64,000 nucleotides of DNA from Salvator merianae (taxonomy: Eukaryota > Chordata > Lepidosauria > Squamata > Teiidae): positions 46,415,692-46,479,691 of the forward strand of contig QVOM02000116.1 of assembly GCA_003586115.2 (NCBI GenBank), given 5' to 3'. The position numbers were made by a program, and so were the translations under genes. Positions 21,941 to 33,135 of the stretch are shown here, one piece after another. The notes beneath the pieces are model-generated. The model was not told the origin of the DNA and did not search any database. It saw nothing but the letters and a program-made list of their open reading frames with translations. The stretch's first letter is position 1, and each line of letters opens with the position of its first letter.

Positions 21941-22490
21941 TACAAAATCAGGTTGCAACATCTAGAACTCTTCATCCTTAAAAGATGGTGTTTAAGAGGG
22001 GACCTGACTGAAGTATATAAAATCATGCACAGTATGGGAAAAGTGGTTAGAGAAAAATTCTTTTCTTTATTGCACAATATTAGGACATGGGGGGGGCACT
22101 CTATGAAGCTGATTGGTAGGAAAGTTAGGACTGACAAGGGGAAGAGTTTTTTCACCCAGAGGGAGAGTCATCGGTCTATGGAATTTATTACCGTAAGAGG
22201 TGGTGACAGCAATCAGCCTGGATAGTTTTAAGAACGAGTTGGACAGATTCATGGAGGTCAGGTGTATCAATGGCTACTAGAATGGATGCCTAGGTACTGC
22301 CTCCAGGTTGGAAAGACAGGTAGGATGTCTGTAAAACCATTTGCGGGGAGTCAAGAACAGGTACGGGTTTTGCCTTTTATTCTGCTTGAGAATGCCCAGA
22401 AGCAATTGGTGGGCCACTGCGTGAAACAGAATGCTGGATTAGATGGGCCATGACCTGATCGAACAGGGTTCCTCTTATGTTCTTATGTTC
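21941..22490 (+). mobile_element. CR1-type LINE 3' end with ORF2 C-terminus
   Basis: Sense copy of 550 bp. The frame at 21953-22225 begins QHLELFILKRWCLRGDLTEV and contains YKIMHSMGKVVREKFFSLL, H-S-M-K-L-I-G-R-K-V-R-T and a degraded F-F-T-Q-R block; it then loses the W-N-x-L-P motif through a frame shift near 22180. The 3' UTR ends CTTATGTTCTTATGTTC. This is the same part of ORF2 as at 13773-13973. Confidence 0.9.
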
Positions 22491-24049
22491 CAAGTGAATC
22501 TCTCTGAGTTTGTGTGGATGGAAAACTGATGGGTAAAGGACATTTTGTCCCCATAAAAGTGTTCTTGATAAAACAGTTCTTTTGGACAGTCTTTAGGCAT
22601 AGCTCTTTGTATGCATAATATGGTGGCATCTTCAAGGACATTCTGACCCAGACTGCTGGAGGAGTGAGAGCTGGAAGGGGGAAAGGGTCAGAAAATGAGA
22701 AAATCTCTTGGCCTCATAAGCATTTCCCTCTGTAATCTTAAAAGTCAGTTATGCATTCCTTGGAAATTTTGATTAATTTCCCTCACCTTCTAAAATGTTT
22801 CAGATTTGGTACACCACGCTCATGTACTGCAATCTTAGTTTTTCATGCAGTGGTCTTGAAAGCTGAGCAGATATATGGAAGGGAGAGTTCAGGCAATTGC
22901 AGCTTTAGGGCAAAGTCCCCACTGGCAAAACCACAAAATGCTTCAAAGCTCTGAGATGGATTGAAAACCTGCGCCAAGGAGAATCTGGTACTCCTGCTGG
23001 CACTGTTCAAAATCCCATTTTCTCCTATCCTTGTGAATTGACTTTGCTCTTCCAGAATGGTTCATGATGAAATCAATAATTCCTCTGCACAGAATTCCAA
23101 AAAGACATGATAAGAATTGGATCTGCCAAAACTGAGATTTACAACTATTAGTATTGCTTCTGCTATTACACTTGCTGCAGATTTTACAGATTTGACGATT
23201 TTGCTTCCTCTGGTTTGAAAAGTAACCATTACTGCCATAAAAACAATGGACAATTCCTTCATGGCTGTTTTTAAAAACTGCATTAGAATTAAATGATGGC
23301 TAGCTGCTGATTTATGTGAAATGCTTGCTTTGAAAACCAAATATGCCACTGGCAGCATCAATGCTCACCATGAAAAGCTCTTAGAAATACATGTATTTCT
23401 GTACCTTCTTCAAAAGATGAATTCAGAGGTCCATGCCACAAGTTCAAAATCCCTTGTTCCCACAGGTTTAAAAGATTGGTAACCCCTGCTTTCTACTTCT
23501 TTTATTTTTGTTAGCAATGCTTGAAACAGTGATCTTGTCTGGATTTTAGACCAAGCCTTTCACTCCCTTAACTATTCATCATCATGAAAGGAGTGATATC
23601 GTTAGCAGCACAGCGGTTTAGTTCTCTGACTTTATCCTGCTAGTGTCATGGAGTTGGTTACATCCCAAGTGAAGAGCAGTGGTTTTCCACATGTGTATAT
23701 ATTGGAGGTTAAGCTTTACTTGATTAATCCAGCCATCCAGTCTGTTAATAAGTTTAATATATTTTAGCCTATACATTTATAGTATGTGGAGGAAAAGAGC
23801 TGTGGAAAACCACACAGGTGCAGGGGAGCTATCAATGTTGAAGTTCCCGTAATGCTGGCAAATGGCATCTTCTGAAGTTCTGTCAGTACAGGAAAACAGA
23901 GGAAGTTTCCTCAGAGTCGTGGATTTACCTGTGCTATGGGAACTTCAAAAGGAAGACATGAACTAGCATATGACAGGAGAGGAGCTTCTGCCTGTACCCC
24001 CAGTGCCTGCTGCCTTTGATGACATCATAGTCATACCAGTATAGACCTG
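22491..24049. other. Unique AT-rich non-coding DNA
   Basis: 1.5 kb with no named repeat. A 99-codon minus frame (23062-23361) shows no domain I recognise and no splice-flanked structure; I leave it uncalled. Confidence 0.45.
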
Positions 24050-24195
24050 GGCCCTCATCCACACTGGACCTTATTCTGGGATGTATCCCAGAACAGGGAC
24101 CTGCTATCCACATGCTGCTATAGTTTTCACTAGCATCTAGACAGCAGGCTCCTATCCCAGGATCTATCCTAGAACAAAGTCCAGTTCGGAAAGGT
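24050..24195. mobile_element. Palindromic MITE, family A
   Basis: Diverged copy. The left arm is GGCCCTCATCCACACTGGAC then TTATTCTGGGATGTATCC; the right arm has CCTATCCCAGGATCTATCC and ends CAGTTCGGAAAGG. The snap-back structure is intact although the tips are worn. Confidence 0.65.
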
Positions 24196-24699
24196 GATAA
24201 GTCTTTATTTGCACTGCCCCAGAATAACAAAATTCCCAGGGTAGCTTACAGATAAACACATAAAATATATCATAAAATTAAAAATAATGTGAACATAAAT
24301 CAATGAAATTAAAAACAAGACATTAAGAAACAAATTGTTGACGGGCGATAGCATTAGTTCATAAGTTAATACTTCTGGAAATGCATAAATAATTCCATAT
24401 TCTTTCATTAACACCAGTATTGTCACATGCCATGGTCATTGTCTGTAGTGTTTTGTGTTTTTATCTTGCTAATTTAGCTGGCGATGCCCGCTATATTCTC
24501 AGGAAGTCTCTCATCTGCCTGCAACTCAGTTAGCTTCTGTAAAATTCTACATTAGTTTCAGAAGCTAACCAAGACTGGTGAACATATTACATCAACAAGA
24601 CTGATGAAGGATATATTACATGCTACAGTTATTGAACACTCAAAACTTATTGCAAAGTTGTTGTTGTTTTAATTACCTTACATGTTTCATATTTTAAAC

Positions 24700-25100
24700 T
24701 ACACCCTCCCATATGAGCCTACAAGGTCACTGAGATCTCAAAATGCCTGGGATCAAGGACATAAGATTGGCCTCTACACGGGCTCCTGCCTTTTCTGCAT
24801 TTGCCCCACGTTGGTGGAACGATCTTCCAGTTGAAGTGAGGGCCTTGCAGGATCCTGCTGATTTCTGCAAGGCCTGCAAGACGGCACTTTTTAATATGTC
24901 TGTCGGAGATTAGTTTTATTGTTTCTGTTCATTAGTTGGGATTTTAGCTTTTTAAAGGTTTTTATTGTAGGCTGGTGCTTCGAGATTTGTAATTTTATTT
25001 TGTTATATGGTTTTATATTTTGATGTTGTTTTTAATTTTGTTGTAAGCTGAGCCGTAGGGAAGGGCGGGGTATAAGTAATAAATTTCATTTCATTTCATT
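24700..25100 (+). mobile_element. L2-type LINE 3' end
   Basis: Shows the L2 ORF2 C-terminal region (AGCCTACAAGGTCACTGAGA..., FCICPTLVER-like codons at about 24795-24835, a run ending KTALFNMS near 24900) and a 3' UTR ending GGGAAGGGCGGGGTATAAG then (ATTTC)n at 25080-25100. The GGGCGGGGTATAA tail is the usual L2 3' end. 5'-truncated. Confidence 0.75.
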
Positions 25101-26029
25101 ATTTAACCTGCATTTTGCGGGTTCCCACATCTGTTCACTTCATTCAAGATCTTAAAATACGAAAACTGAAAATTTCTGCAGACTATATTTTAATTAGCTG
25201 ATTCAACTGAGAAAAATCTCCAAAACTGACCAATTAAAATTCTACATTAGTTGTCAGATCTATGAATAGTCAGAATCATTAGCGTTTTATGATGCTATAA
25301 ACTGTGTAGGAGAGATTCAAATAAAAGAAGCAATGCATTTCCTGTTGCTCAGTCCAGGTTATGTAAAATATTGGCAACTTGATCCATTGAAACCAAGAGT
25401 CACTTTCAGAATCAACATCTGGAAAGCCAGGAAGCTCCAGTGACAAATCAGAAAGCAGAAGATTATGTAAAATCAATAAAAAGGGGCCAGCATAAATATG
25501 TAGGCCTACCTGATATGCCAGGCCATAGCAAGGCTGATGTTGGCTACCACAGATATTCTGTACTCAGGAAGGTTGGAAGAATATGCTTAGACTGAATCCA
25601 GACATTGCTTATTTATTCCACTATATTTGGATGTTCCAAAATATCCAAACATAGCAGAATAAATAAGCAATGTTTGGCTGCAACCCAATCGATGTCCGTG
25701 TAAATGGGCAAAATGATGCTCATTGTCCCCCGTAAGAGCATTAGCAGAGATCAGAAGGAAACCTTATCCTGCAATCAAACCCATGTTGTGAATTTAATTC
25801 AAGAGTATTTCTTTTTTATCTCAGTTAGCAAACTGGTTTTTGTCTTGTTTTGTTTTTGGTTTTAATGTATCAGGAAACTGCCATTGTAAAGCATGGAGTA
25901 GTTTCAGAGGGGTTACAGGTGTGTTAATTGTGTGCGTGTGTGTGTGTGGGTGGGGTTCTAACACTCCCACCCCTAAAAGATCATTAAGCCCAGAACAAAC
26001 ACCAACAACAAAGGTAACCCCTTTGGACA
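25101..26029. other. Unique non-coding DNA with a hairpin
   Basis: No transposon recognised. Holds the inverted repeat at 25603-25672 and a short GT-rich run at 25932-25950. Confidence 0.45.
25603..25672. repeat. 30-bp inverted repeat, 10-nt loop
   Basis: Left arm 25603-25632 begins CATTGCTTATTTATTCCAC and right arm 25643-25672 ends GAATAAATAAGCAATG. Three mismatches in 30 bp. Flanking bases (AATCCAGA / TTTGGCTGCA) are reminiscent of the D-type MITE termini (GGCTGCATNCACA), so it may be a minimal MITE. Confidence 0.85.
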
Positions 26030-26560
26030 AGTGATAAACAAAGATCTGACATTGCTACTGCACCATTTCTGTTTGCGCTCATTCCTTCTCCAAAGGCAGC
26101 CGCTAACATTTTTAAGAGACCGAATCCACAAGGTCAGACCTTTCAAAGGTCTAAATTTAAACCCCTCCTTATCATGGCACATTACTGAAATCTCTGCTTC
26201 AAATCCATGCCTCACCTATTTTGGCGAATTAAAGTAAACGATACAACCTGATGGCTGGTGACCTGTAAAAATGAAAGCCGAGGCCTCGTGTGACTCCTGT
26301 TATTTTATGCAATGCCAATTGGGATGGGATATCAATATTAGATTATATCCTTTCCTGTCCCTTTCAGGGCTTGTAACCCATTGGCCAACTTCAAATAGGC
26401 TTCGGGCTCCAGTGGCTGCGCTGAATTAAAATGTATAAGAATTCTCCTAATCATTCTAGCTCTGCTAACTGAAGTTGAGCTGAGACTCCTCTAGGACAGT
26501 TATTTTTAAGGCCTTTCTGGGAGAAGAGGGAAATATCCTGTTTTCTTTTTCCCTTTCCTT
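26030..26560. promoter_or_regulatory. Candidate conserved non-coding element
   Basis: Repeat-free block with balanced composition. Visible motifs include GAATTAAAGTAAACGATA, GTTATTTTATGCAATGCC (C/EBP or HOX-like core), TTAAAATGTATAAGAATTC and CCTAATCATTC. No coding signature. The role is inferred from texture only. Confidence 0.25.
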
Positions 26561-27330
26561 TACTCCTGCCAGCTTTCTTGTTTGTTTGCCTGAAGGATCC
26601 TCTCTTCCCTCCTTCCATCTCCCTCCTCCCAAGCGCTCAATATTTTCTCTTTCCTAGGTTTGCCTCATCCTTCTTTGTCTTGTGTATTTTCTCTGATTTC
26701 TTTATTTCAAGAGAGGGGCAGGACCATTGCCTTTTCACCTCTTTCCTAGAGGAAAGAAAACAGCAGCAGTATTCCTTTAAAATAACAGAAGGCGGCAGCT
26801 TTATTATAGGTTAGAAATTGAACCAGTTCAAACAATTCAAGATATACAGTTTCAATAACACCAGTGCTTGGCCAGTGAGCAGAATATCATTTCAGAAATT
26901 ACTACTTGAAAGGATACCCGCCTGCTGGTGCCTCGGCCAGAGTGTGAGGTTCCTCCTTGCTTCCAAATTTTCAAACCAATTCCCAGAAGCATTCTCATTT
27001 CAGCTGCCTCAGAGGTTTGCTCTCAGACGCCTCCATGACTTCTTGCTGTCTTTGCGATCAGCTCTGTCTGCTAACTTTGTCAGAATGTTTTAGAGAGCCT
27101 CCATGCCCAGTGAAGAAATTGTTTTCCTCAAAAGTCTCAAAAAGGTGATGCATCTACTGCATATGTTTCAAGAAATATCTGGGGGTCGGTGGGCTGGAGC
27201 TGTGAGATATTTTAATCCCATTCATGGATCATTTCACTACACATGTACAGAGGTTTCTATGATGTATTTATGGGATGCTTACAGTATAGTGATGTCAGGC
27301 ATCTCTTATTGTACAGTGAAATCCTGTACA
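26561..27330. other. Unique non-coding DNA
   Basis: Several overlapping frames of 60-100 codons on the plus strand (26578-27417) mutually exclude each other and have no recognisable domain or splice context. Not called as genes. Confidence 0.4.
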
Positions 27331-27800
27331 TGTTTACTCAGAAATATTGGCCAGTTCGCTCTTACTGGACTGGAATTGTCTATGCAGACAGTTCCAGGTC
27401 GGTCAAGTGCAAGGTAGGTTGGAGTCATTCACATTTTGCACGCTGGAACATCCCCGTTCTGTTCCAGCAACGTGCAAAATGTGAATGGTTGGAACTCATT
27501 GCCATGGCAAAGTCCAAGCCTCAGGTCTGGACTTTGCAGGGTGATCTGGAAACTGCAAATGACTGCGTAGCTGCAGTCATGCAGTCCATGCTCCCTTGCT
27601 GCACAGCACCCAGAAGACACCATTCCCAAGCGGCTGTTCCTCATGGTTCAGGTAAGCTTGTGGACATCTTTTAAGTTGTCCACAGAAGGAACAGCACAGG
27701 GAGGGCTCAGACAATTTCAAGGCAACTATAGTGGCGTCCTGGTGTGAACACTGCGCACTAGCAGATGTCATGAGAGATTTCTTCAGGTAAGGGTGAAAAG
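27331..27800. mobile_element. Possible GC-rich DNA transposon
   Basis: GC-richer island with a strong internal inverted repeat: 27426-27450 (CATTCACATTTTGCACG then CTGGAACA) pairs with 27460-27486 (TGTTCCAG then CGTGCAAAATGTGAATG), one 3-nt bulge. It also has GTAAGCTTG and GTAAGGGTGAAAAGG motifs similar to family B/C ends. Outer boundaries not found. Confidence 0.35.
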
Positions 27801-28374
27801 GTCCACGATCTCTTAAGTTATCCATTGCAACTTCCACCCAGGGAGTCATGTCCTATAAAGAGATGACTCTTAGGCATTACAGCCTAGCCTTGAATAAAGG
27901 CTGGACTTTAGAAGCTATTCTTCTGAGTCAACAACACAGGCTATCAGTTCCCTTTCCCTTTCCCTATGAAATCTTTTAATAATATAATAGAAGTTGTATT
28001 TATGAACAGACTTTTCACCCGGTTCTGCTCAGATATTGAAATTGCATTCAAAATCCAGTGAAATTCCTTTCTAAAGAAAATAATTGAAGAAGAGAGGAAA
28101 GCAGCACAGATAGTACGAATTCTAGAAAATATGACTTAGCTTCCTAGGGATGTATAATTGGTCAGTCACTGTGGAAAACTCACTTAACCTAGGGAGGGAG
28201 TATATGGACCTTTGGCCAGAGCAAAAAGACTTTTCATTTATCGAATCCTCCTCTTCCTTCTCTTCCTCACCAGCACCCCAAATTATTCTGGGCAAATTCT
28301 TGAATATTTAGAATCATGGGCCATGCCTCAATAGCAACAGGTGCCTGGGGTGAGACAACTACATAGAAGCACGC
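27801..28374. other. Unique non-coding DNA
   Basis: No repeat recognised. Confidence 0.45.
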
Positions 28375-28398
28375 GCACACACACACACACACACACAC
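28375..28398. repeat. (CA)n microsatellite
   Basis: About twelve CA units. Confidence 0.95.
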
Positions 28399-28601
28399 CA
28401 CAGTGTCACTGGCCACTTCCAGACATCCCTTTCCAGTGCACAAGAGCATCCCAAAACAGGCACCATTTCACATCCTTGCCTCCAGTCACCTCTGCCAGGC
28501 ATCACTCTCTTCAATAGGCATCTTATGTTGCCAAAAATGGAGACATGATGCCCCAGATACCCACTGAAGCATGAGGGAAAGTCCATGGAATCACAGCCTT
28601 A

Positions 28602-28700
28602 GGTCCTTTCTGCACTGGGCTTTATTCTGGATTATATCCCAGAAGAGGATTCTGCCATCCACATGGCATGCTGGGTCAGCCTATGGCAGGTCTCTCTCCA
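28602..28700. mobile_element. MITE family A, left half
   Basis: GGTCCTTTCTGCACTGGGC, TTATTCTGGATTATATCCC, AGAAGAGGATTCTGCCATCC: the left arm and part of the centre of family A. The right arm is absent and an antisense CR1/L3 fragment follows. Confidence 0.6.
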
Positions 28701-28721
28701 GAGGCCTTCATTGCCAATTCC

Positions 28722-29075
28722 CTGTTCATCTTCTTTGCCTTTCTCTGAATTTGTTCCAATTTGCCTGAATCCTTCTTAAAGTGAGAAGCACGGAACAGGA
28801 GGCAGTACTCGAAGTACTTGCGCTGAATAGAGTGGGACTATTAGTTGATTTGGAGACTAGCTTTCTTTTTCCTTTTTTTAATTTTTTTGCTTCCACATCA
28901 CTCTCTGCCACTTAAAATTCCAAGAACATTTTTGTCTGCACTATTGCCAAGCCATCTATTCCCCTTTCTGTAATGTGCATTTGAATATTTTCTTCTAAGT
29001 GTACAACTTTGAATTTGTTTCTGTTGAGCTTTACCCTTTCATTTTCAGCTTGTTTCTCTAACCTGTATTTCTATA
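28722..29075 (-). mobile_element. CR1/L3-type LINE ORF2 remnant
   Basis: Antisense internal fragment of ORF2. Read on the minus strand, 29075-28960 gives conceptual codons KLNRNKFKVVHLEENIQ, matching the reverse-transcriptase C-terminal FNxxKCKVLHLG region of CR1. The rest (CAGTACTCGAAGTACTTGCG and TTGTTCCAATTTGCC) parallels 42960-43330. The element is truncated at both ends and full of stops. Confidence 0.6.
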
Positions 29076-29296
29076 TGCTTGGTTTAGTATTTGCGTTTGC
29101 AGTCTGCCCTTCATCAGACGATCCCAGGGGGACGAATAATGCAAATGTATACCTGAAATGCTCCAACAAACTGTCTTGTGCTGTTTTATAAGGATCGTGT
29201 TGAAATAGCCGCTGATATTTCACACTGTGTCATCCAGCAACCTTTCATTGCTGTAGGCATATCCCAACCAGACTACATTGATTTAAAATCTGAACT

Positions 29297-29298
<2 letters not shown>

Positions 29299-29330
<32 letters not shown>

Positions 29331-29340
29331 TGTGTGTCTG
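29299..29340. repeat. (GT)n microsatellite
   Basis: About 15 uninterrupted GT units followed by CTGTGTGTCTG. Confidence 0.95.
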
Positions 29341-29472
29341 TATTCCGGTGCCCACCAAGCCTTCTAATTCCATCAGCCGGGAGTCCAGAACATTTAAAAT
29401 CAGAAGCTGGCAATCTTGCATGCTCAATGATGCAGTGTTTCTATACTGAGCAGCATTATATGAGAAATGTAA

Positions 29473-29870
29473 GATAGAATCATAGAGTTGGAAGGGACCT
29501 CCAGGGTCATCAGGTCCAACCCCCTGCTCAATGCAGGATTCACTAAAGCATCCCAGACAGATATCCGTCCAGCCTTTCCTTGAAGACCTCCAGTGAAGGA
29601 GAGCCCACCACCTCCTGTGGTAACCTGTTCCAATGACTGATTGCCCTTACGGTCAGAAAGTTTTTCCTATTATCTAGCCTGTATCTACTCCCTTGAAGTT
29701 TCATCCCATTGTTTCTAGTCCTTCCTTCTTGCGCAATTGAGAATAGGGACAATCCTTCTGCACTGTGACAGCCCTTCAGATACTTGAAAACAGCTATCAT
29801 GTCTCCTCTCAGTCTTCTCTTCTGCAGGCTAAACATTCCTAGGTCCTTTAACCGTGCCTCGTAGGACATG
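29473..29870 (-). mobile_element. CR1 LINE 3' end, well preserved
   Basis: Antisense copy of a younger CR1 subfamily. The 3' end is GATAGAATCATAGAGTTGGA (complement of the ATTCTATGATTCTATG-type terminus). The minus-strand frame 29868-29543 is uninterrupted to its stop for about 108 codons: SYEARLKDLGMFSLQKRRLR, then GDMIAVFKYLKG, N-G-M-K-L-Q, Y-R-L-D-N-R-K-N-F-L-T-V-R and HWNRLPQEVV, S-P-S-L-E-V-F-K-E-R-L-D. This is the standard C-terminus of CR1 ORF2, downstream of the reverse transcriptase. The upstream codons in the longer open frame (to 30013) are not CR1. It is 5'-truncated, so not autonomous. Confidence 0.95.
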
Positions 29871-29925
29871 GTCATCGAGTCCAACCCCCTGCTCAATGCA
29901 GGATTCACTAAACCATCCCAGAGTT
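29871..29925 (-). mobile_element. Second CR1 3' fragment abutting the first
   Basis: GTCATCGAGTCCAACCCCC, TGCTCAATGCAGGATTCAC and AAACCATCCCAGAG repeat the bases at 29506-29560 of the neighbouring CR1. The first CR1 appears joined to, or inserted into, another copy at the matching GTCATC. Confidence 0.8.
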
Positions 29926-30434
29926 TCACACTGGGGTTGCTGTTTATGCAGACATGCCTATATCTAGGGCAGCCTCCCCCCAACGGGAGATAACAGTGTC
30001 TACACTTGCTCATACCCTGGAGGTGGGAAGCAAATCATCCACAAACCCCATACCTCTAGCACTCACCAACTTTTCCAATAGTTTGCAATTAAAGCACTGG
30101 CCTATTTTGGAATGCCCAAGAACTGGCCCCAGAAGTTGTCTGCTTCACAAAATAGGACCATTTAGAGGGTGGAGAAAGTCATGCCACTGTCATCCATCTT
30201 CATGCTAGCAATGCAAGTGCCACTCTCAGAGTCATTCTTGCAGGCCCTCAGAGGAATACTGCTTGCCAGGGGGTCCCACTGGCACAAGGACACCATTCTC
30301 TTTGGCCCCTCACTGGATGCACTTTTCACCTGATGCAGATGCAGCCTTGGATCTGGATTTCAATAGTTGTGGGCTTATAAATGCTTTGCTAGAAGTAATT
30401 TGTTGGAAAAATCTTGAACATCTGAGTAAACAGA
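29926..30434. other. Unannotated non-coding DNA
   Basis: GC-moderate; no repeat recognised. Overlapping 84-93 codon frames show no domain. Confidence 0.4.
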
Positions 30435-30564
30435 GGCCCTTTCTGCACTGGACCTTATTCCAGATTTTATCCCAGAATAGGGGTCTGCTGTCCACCCTAG
30501 CATATGGACAGCAAGCCTCTGTTCGAGGATATAATCCAAAATAAGGCCACAGTGCAGAAAGGTC
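30435..30564. mobile_element. Palindromic MITE, family A
   Basis: GGCCCTTTCTGCACTGGAC ... CAGTGCAGAAAGGTC, arms with TTATTCCAGATTTTATCCC left and GAGGATATAATCC right. About 130 bp, so part of the centre is deleted relative to the 180-bp copies. Confidence 0.7.
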
Positions 30565-31714
30565 TGGATTTGTTGGGCTATCCACCTGGATTCTCCAATA
30601 AAATAAATTAAAATAGGTGTTTTGGAGTTGCCCATGAAAAGTTAGCAGATGGAAAGCAAGTGCAGAAGGCACTTGGCTATAGTCGACTTCACTACGGTGA
30701 CATATATTGGATTTCTTTTAAATGCTTGAAAATCATTTCTGAATTTACACTTATACATAATGTATGCCAACGTCATGCAATGTTGGGTCCTTCTTTTGGT
30801 TCACTTCTTCTTTTTTGGGTAATTCAGAAGTGGTAAATATAATAAACATTCACAGGATCATGTTGCAAGTCAACAGTAGAATTCTGCCAGATAAGAGAAT
30901 TATTTGGTACACTTAAGTGAAAAAGATAATGGTATTGTAACAGACAGAAATACATTTATGTTTATTTAGGCCAAATAAAGCTGAGTGCTGATCCCTTTTT
31001 TCTTTTCTTTCCCTAAGGTTTTAAAAGATAGAGAAACACATAAATTAATTCCATAAAGATGTGGAAAAAATGAATACCTTAGATAAAACAAGCATGCATT
31101 ATTAGATGTTTTTTCCCATCATAAGACTAGCTCTGTTCAGGTATTTTAATTAGTATTTTCGTCCAAGCTCTTGTGTCATTGGTTATCTCATTCCCTTGGG
31201 CATCCTGCAGAAAATGATTGTTATTCTTGTTAATATTTAATTAAATTTGTTTAATAAACTCTCTATTTTGGACTAAGGGAATTAATTTTACTTTTTCTTA
31301 TCAGCGAGGATTCTGCTGTGACCTAATCGTGTTATTTTGAATTTGATGAATATCAAGAGAAATCTGAATAAATGTGGAAAACTGCAATTCAACAGAGCTA
31401 CATGTTATAGTCACTAAGAGACTAGTAAAGCAGATATGAAAAGATAAAACAAAACTAATAATTGAATACTATCATAAGGAACTGGTATGTGGTCTCTGTG
31501 GGAGGAATTTTGCACCATAACAGGCATTCAGCAGTGAAAATAGACTCACTTTCTTAAGCATTTTGCTTGCTGCACAGATGGTTTATCAAAACCCAAACTA
31601 CCAAAAGCAAAGACATTCAAGCGAAGTCAGCAACTGTTATTTAACTAATGAACATGATGCATTACTTGGTGATTCTATTAGCTGCAAAACTAATTTAACA
31701 GTAGCGTTAATTAA
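30565..31714. other. AT-rich DNA with a candidate regulatory block
   Basis: No transposon recognised. The block at about 31130-31380 has TTTTAATTAGTATTTTCG, TATTTAATTAAATTTG and GGGAATTAATTTTAC (TAATTA-type cores), resembling conserved regulatory DNA. Inference only. Confidence 0.3.
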
Positions 31715-32196
31715 TACAGGCTTCATCCAGACAGCCACCAAAAAGGCTGTTTCAACAGCAGGAAGTTCCAATCCTGCCACAAAGACAGGAAATTGCACTG
31801 GTCACACAGTGGTGCTACCTGGCTTCCAAAAGCTTTGTGGCTGTGGAATGAAAGTTGTGCAGCCATGTGACACAGTTTAGGGCCAGACCAAAAATGAGCC
31901 TAGAATTCCGCCATTTTAAGTCTGACACTAAATCATGCCAAGTGGAAACTTTGCCACCCCCACTGCTGAGAAGGAGGCAACTGAGGAGGTTCTCACACTT
32001 CCAAGGGTATATATAGCAATTTGAGAGCAGCTGGCAGGCTTGATATGACCATCAATGTTTGCCCACTGGGCCACAGAAGTGCTCGAGTATCCAAAATCAA
32101 TCGTGTCCATGCAGCCTTAGGTTGTTTCTGCATTTCCAAGAGCTTGACTGCTCCAACTGGAAATATTCTTACAGTGGGGAAATCAGGACAATCAAT
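31715..32196. other. Possible DNA-transposon fragments, unresolved
   Basis: GC-richer. GGCTTCATCCAGACAGCC near 31720 resembles the D-type MITE terminus, and the TTGTTTCTGCATTTCC segment near 32120 resembles family A/B tips, but I cannot find matching opposite ends. Confidence 0.25.
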
Positions 32197-32569
32197 GGGC
32201 CTTTTTGTAATTTCCATGGAATAGACCACGCAGTGCAGACACTGTATGCACTGTGTGGCCAGAAACCGCATGAGAAGCCAGCCCAATCCTCACCATGACA
32301 GCAGCCACTGCCATGGCAACCTGATTGCGTCTGTGTGCTGCGTGGGCTTGCATGCATGATCAATTTGTTACACTGGCCTGGACACTGCATAACCAGGTAG
32401 GTGTGAACACATCTTACCAGGAGGTGACTATCACCTCCTGGTAAGGTTGTGGAGCAGTAATTAGTGCTCCACAGGTATCTGCGATCAGGAGCAGCTGTAG
32501 CCCACTCCCAGCTGCTTGGACCTCTGCAAGGTGTGGACACACTTGCTAGCAGCAAGTGCAAATAGGCCC
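32197..32569 (+). mobile_element. Non-autonomous DNA transposon, family C
   Basis: Starts GGGCCTTTTTGTAATTTCC, ends AAGTGCAAATAGGCCC: inverted termini with mismatches. Shares CAGTGCAGACACTGTATGC, TGCCATGGCAACC, the GTAGGTGTGAACACATCTTACC block and GATCAGGAGCAGCTGTAGCC with other C copies. A perfect internal inverted repeat at 32413-32445 (arms CTTACCAGGAGGTGA and TCACCTCCTGGTAAG, 3-nt loop) is a family feature. Confidence 0.65.
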
Positions 32570-32639
32570 AATGATTATTAGCCCTGATGACAAGCTGAAT
32601 GCCTCTGTAATGGGAGTTGGATCATCTTTGAAAACCAGC

Positions 32640-32777
32640 TGCGGGAAGCCTGGGAGGAGCACAAGCTGTGAGCTGGTGTCCTGCTGATGGTCTTCTTTGT
32701 GGCCACTGTGTGAACAGAGTGTTGGTCTAGATGGGCCACAGACCCAATCCAGCAGGACACTTCTTATGTTCTTATGG
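32640..32777 (+). mobile_element. CR1-type LINE 3' end
   Basis: Sense: GTGGCCACTGTGTGAACAGA, GTGTTGGTCTAGATGGGCC, CCAATCCAGCAGGACACTTC, ending TTCTTATGTTCTTATG. The upstream limit is uncertain. Confidence 0.8.
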
Positions 32778-33135
32778 TTGCCCTCTTGGCTCATAAACTA
32801 TTGGTACAATCTGATTCAGTTCCAGACAGTCATGGTGGTTTCCCGCAGCTGCTACTTAGCTTTGAAGTTAACTGGTGCATCAGCAAAAGATCCAATTCTT
32901 TCCTTTTCAGCAAATGTTGGGGAGCGAGAAGCATAAGGAAAGCACAGATGAGTCTCAATGAGAAGAGAAGGACCTAGAGAGACAATGCCTAGAAATAATA
33001 GCACCAGTGGAGGTACTACTGCTTCCACTGTTCTCCCATTATTCATGAATTGGCCAGTTCTCTTCATGGGATTTTGGAGATTCATGTCTACTGTTCTTTA
33101 CCTGTTGATCACTGGTGATCATTTTAATGCAGCAT
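32778..33135. other. Unannotated non-coding DNA
   Basis: No repeat recognised; several overlapping short frames without a domain. Confidence 0.4.

Noticed and set aside
26578..27148. Cluster of overlapping plus-strand frames as exons
   Set aside because: Mutually overlapping in different frames, no domain and no consistent splice signals.
27243..27674. 143-codon plus-strand frame
   Set aside because: It crosses a GC-rich hairpin island, overlaps another frame of 104 codons, and shows no domain, splice context or sensible composition.
29543..30013. 156-codon frame as a host gene
   Set aside because: The C-terminal 108 codons are CR1 ORF2; the N-terminal part is chance extension.
32189..32577. 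8-bp target-site duplication around a family C element (CAATCAAT / AATGATTA)
   Set aside because: Too many mismatches to claim; other C copies give no consistent duplication, so the hAT assignment for family C was not made.
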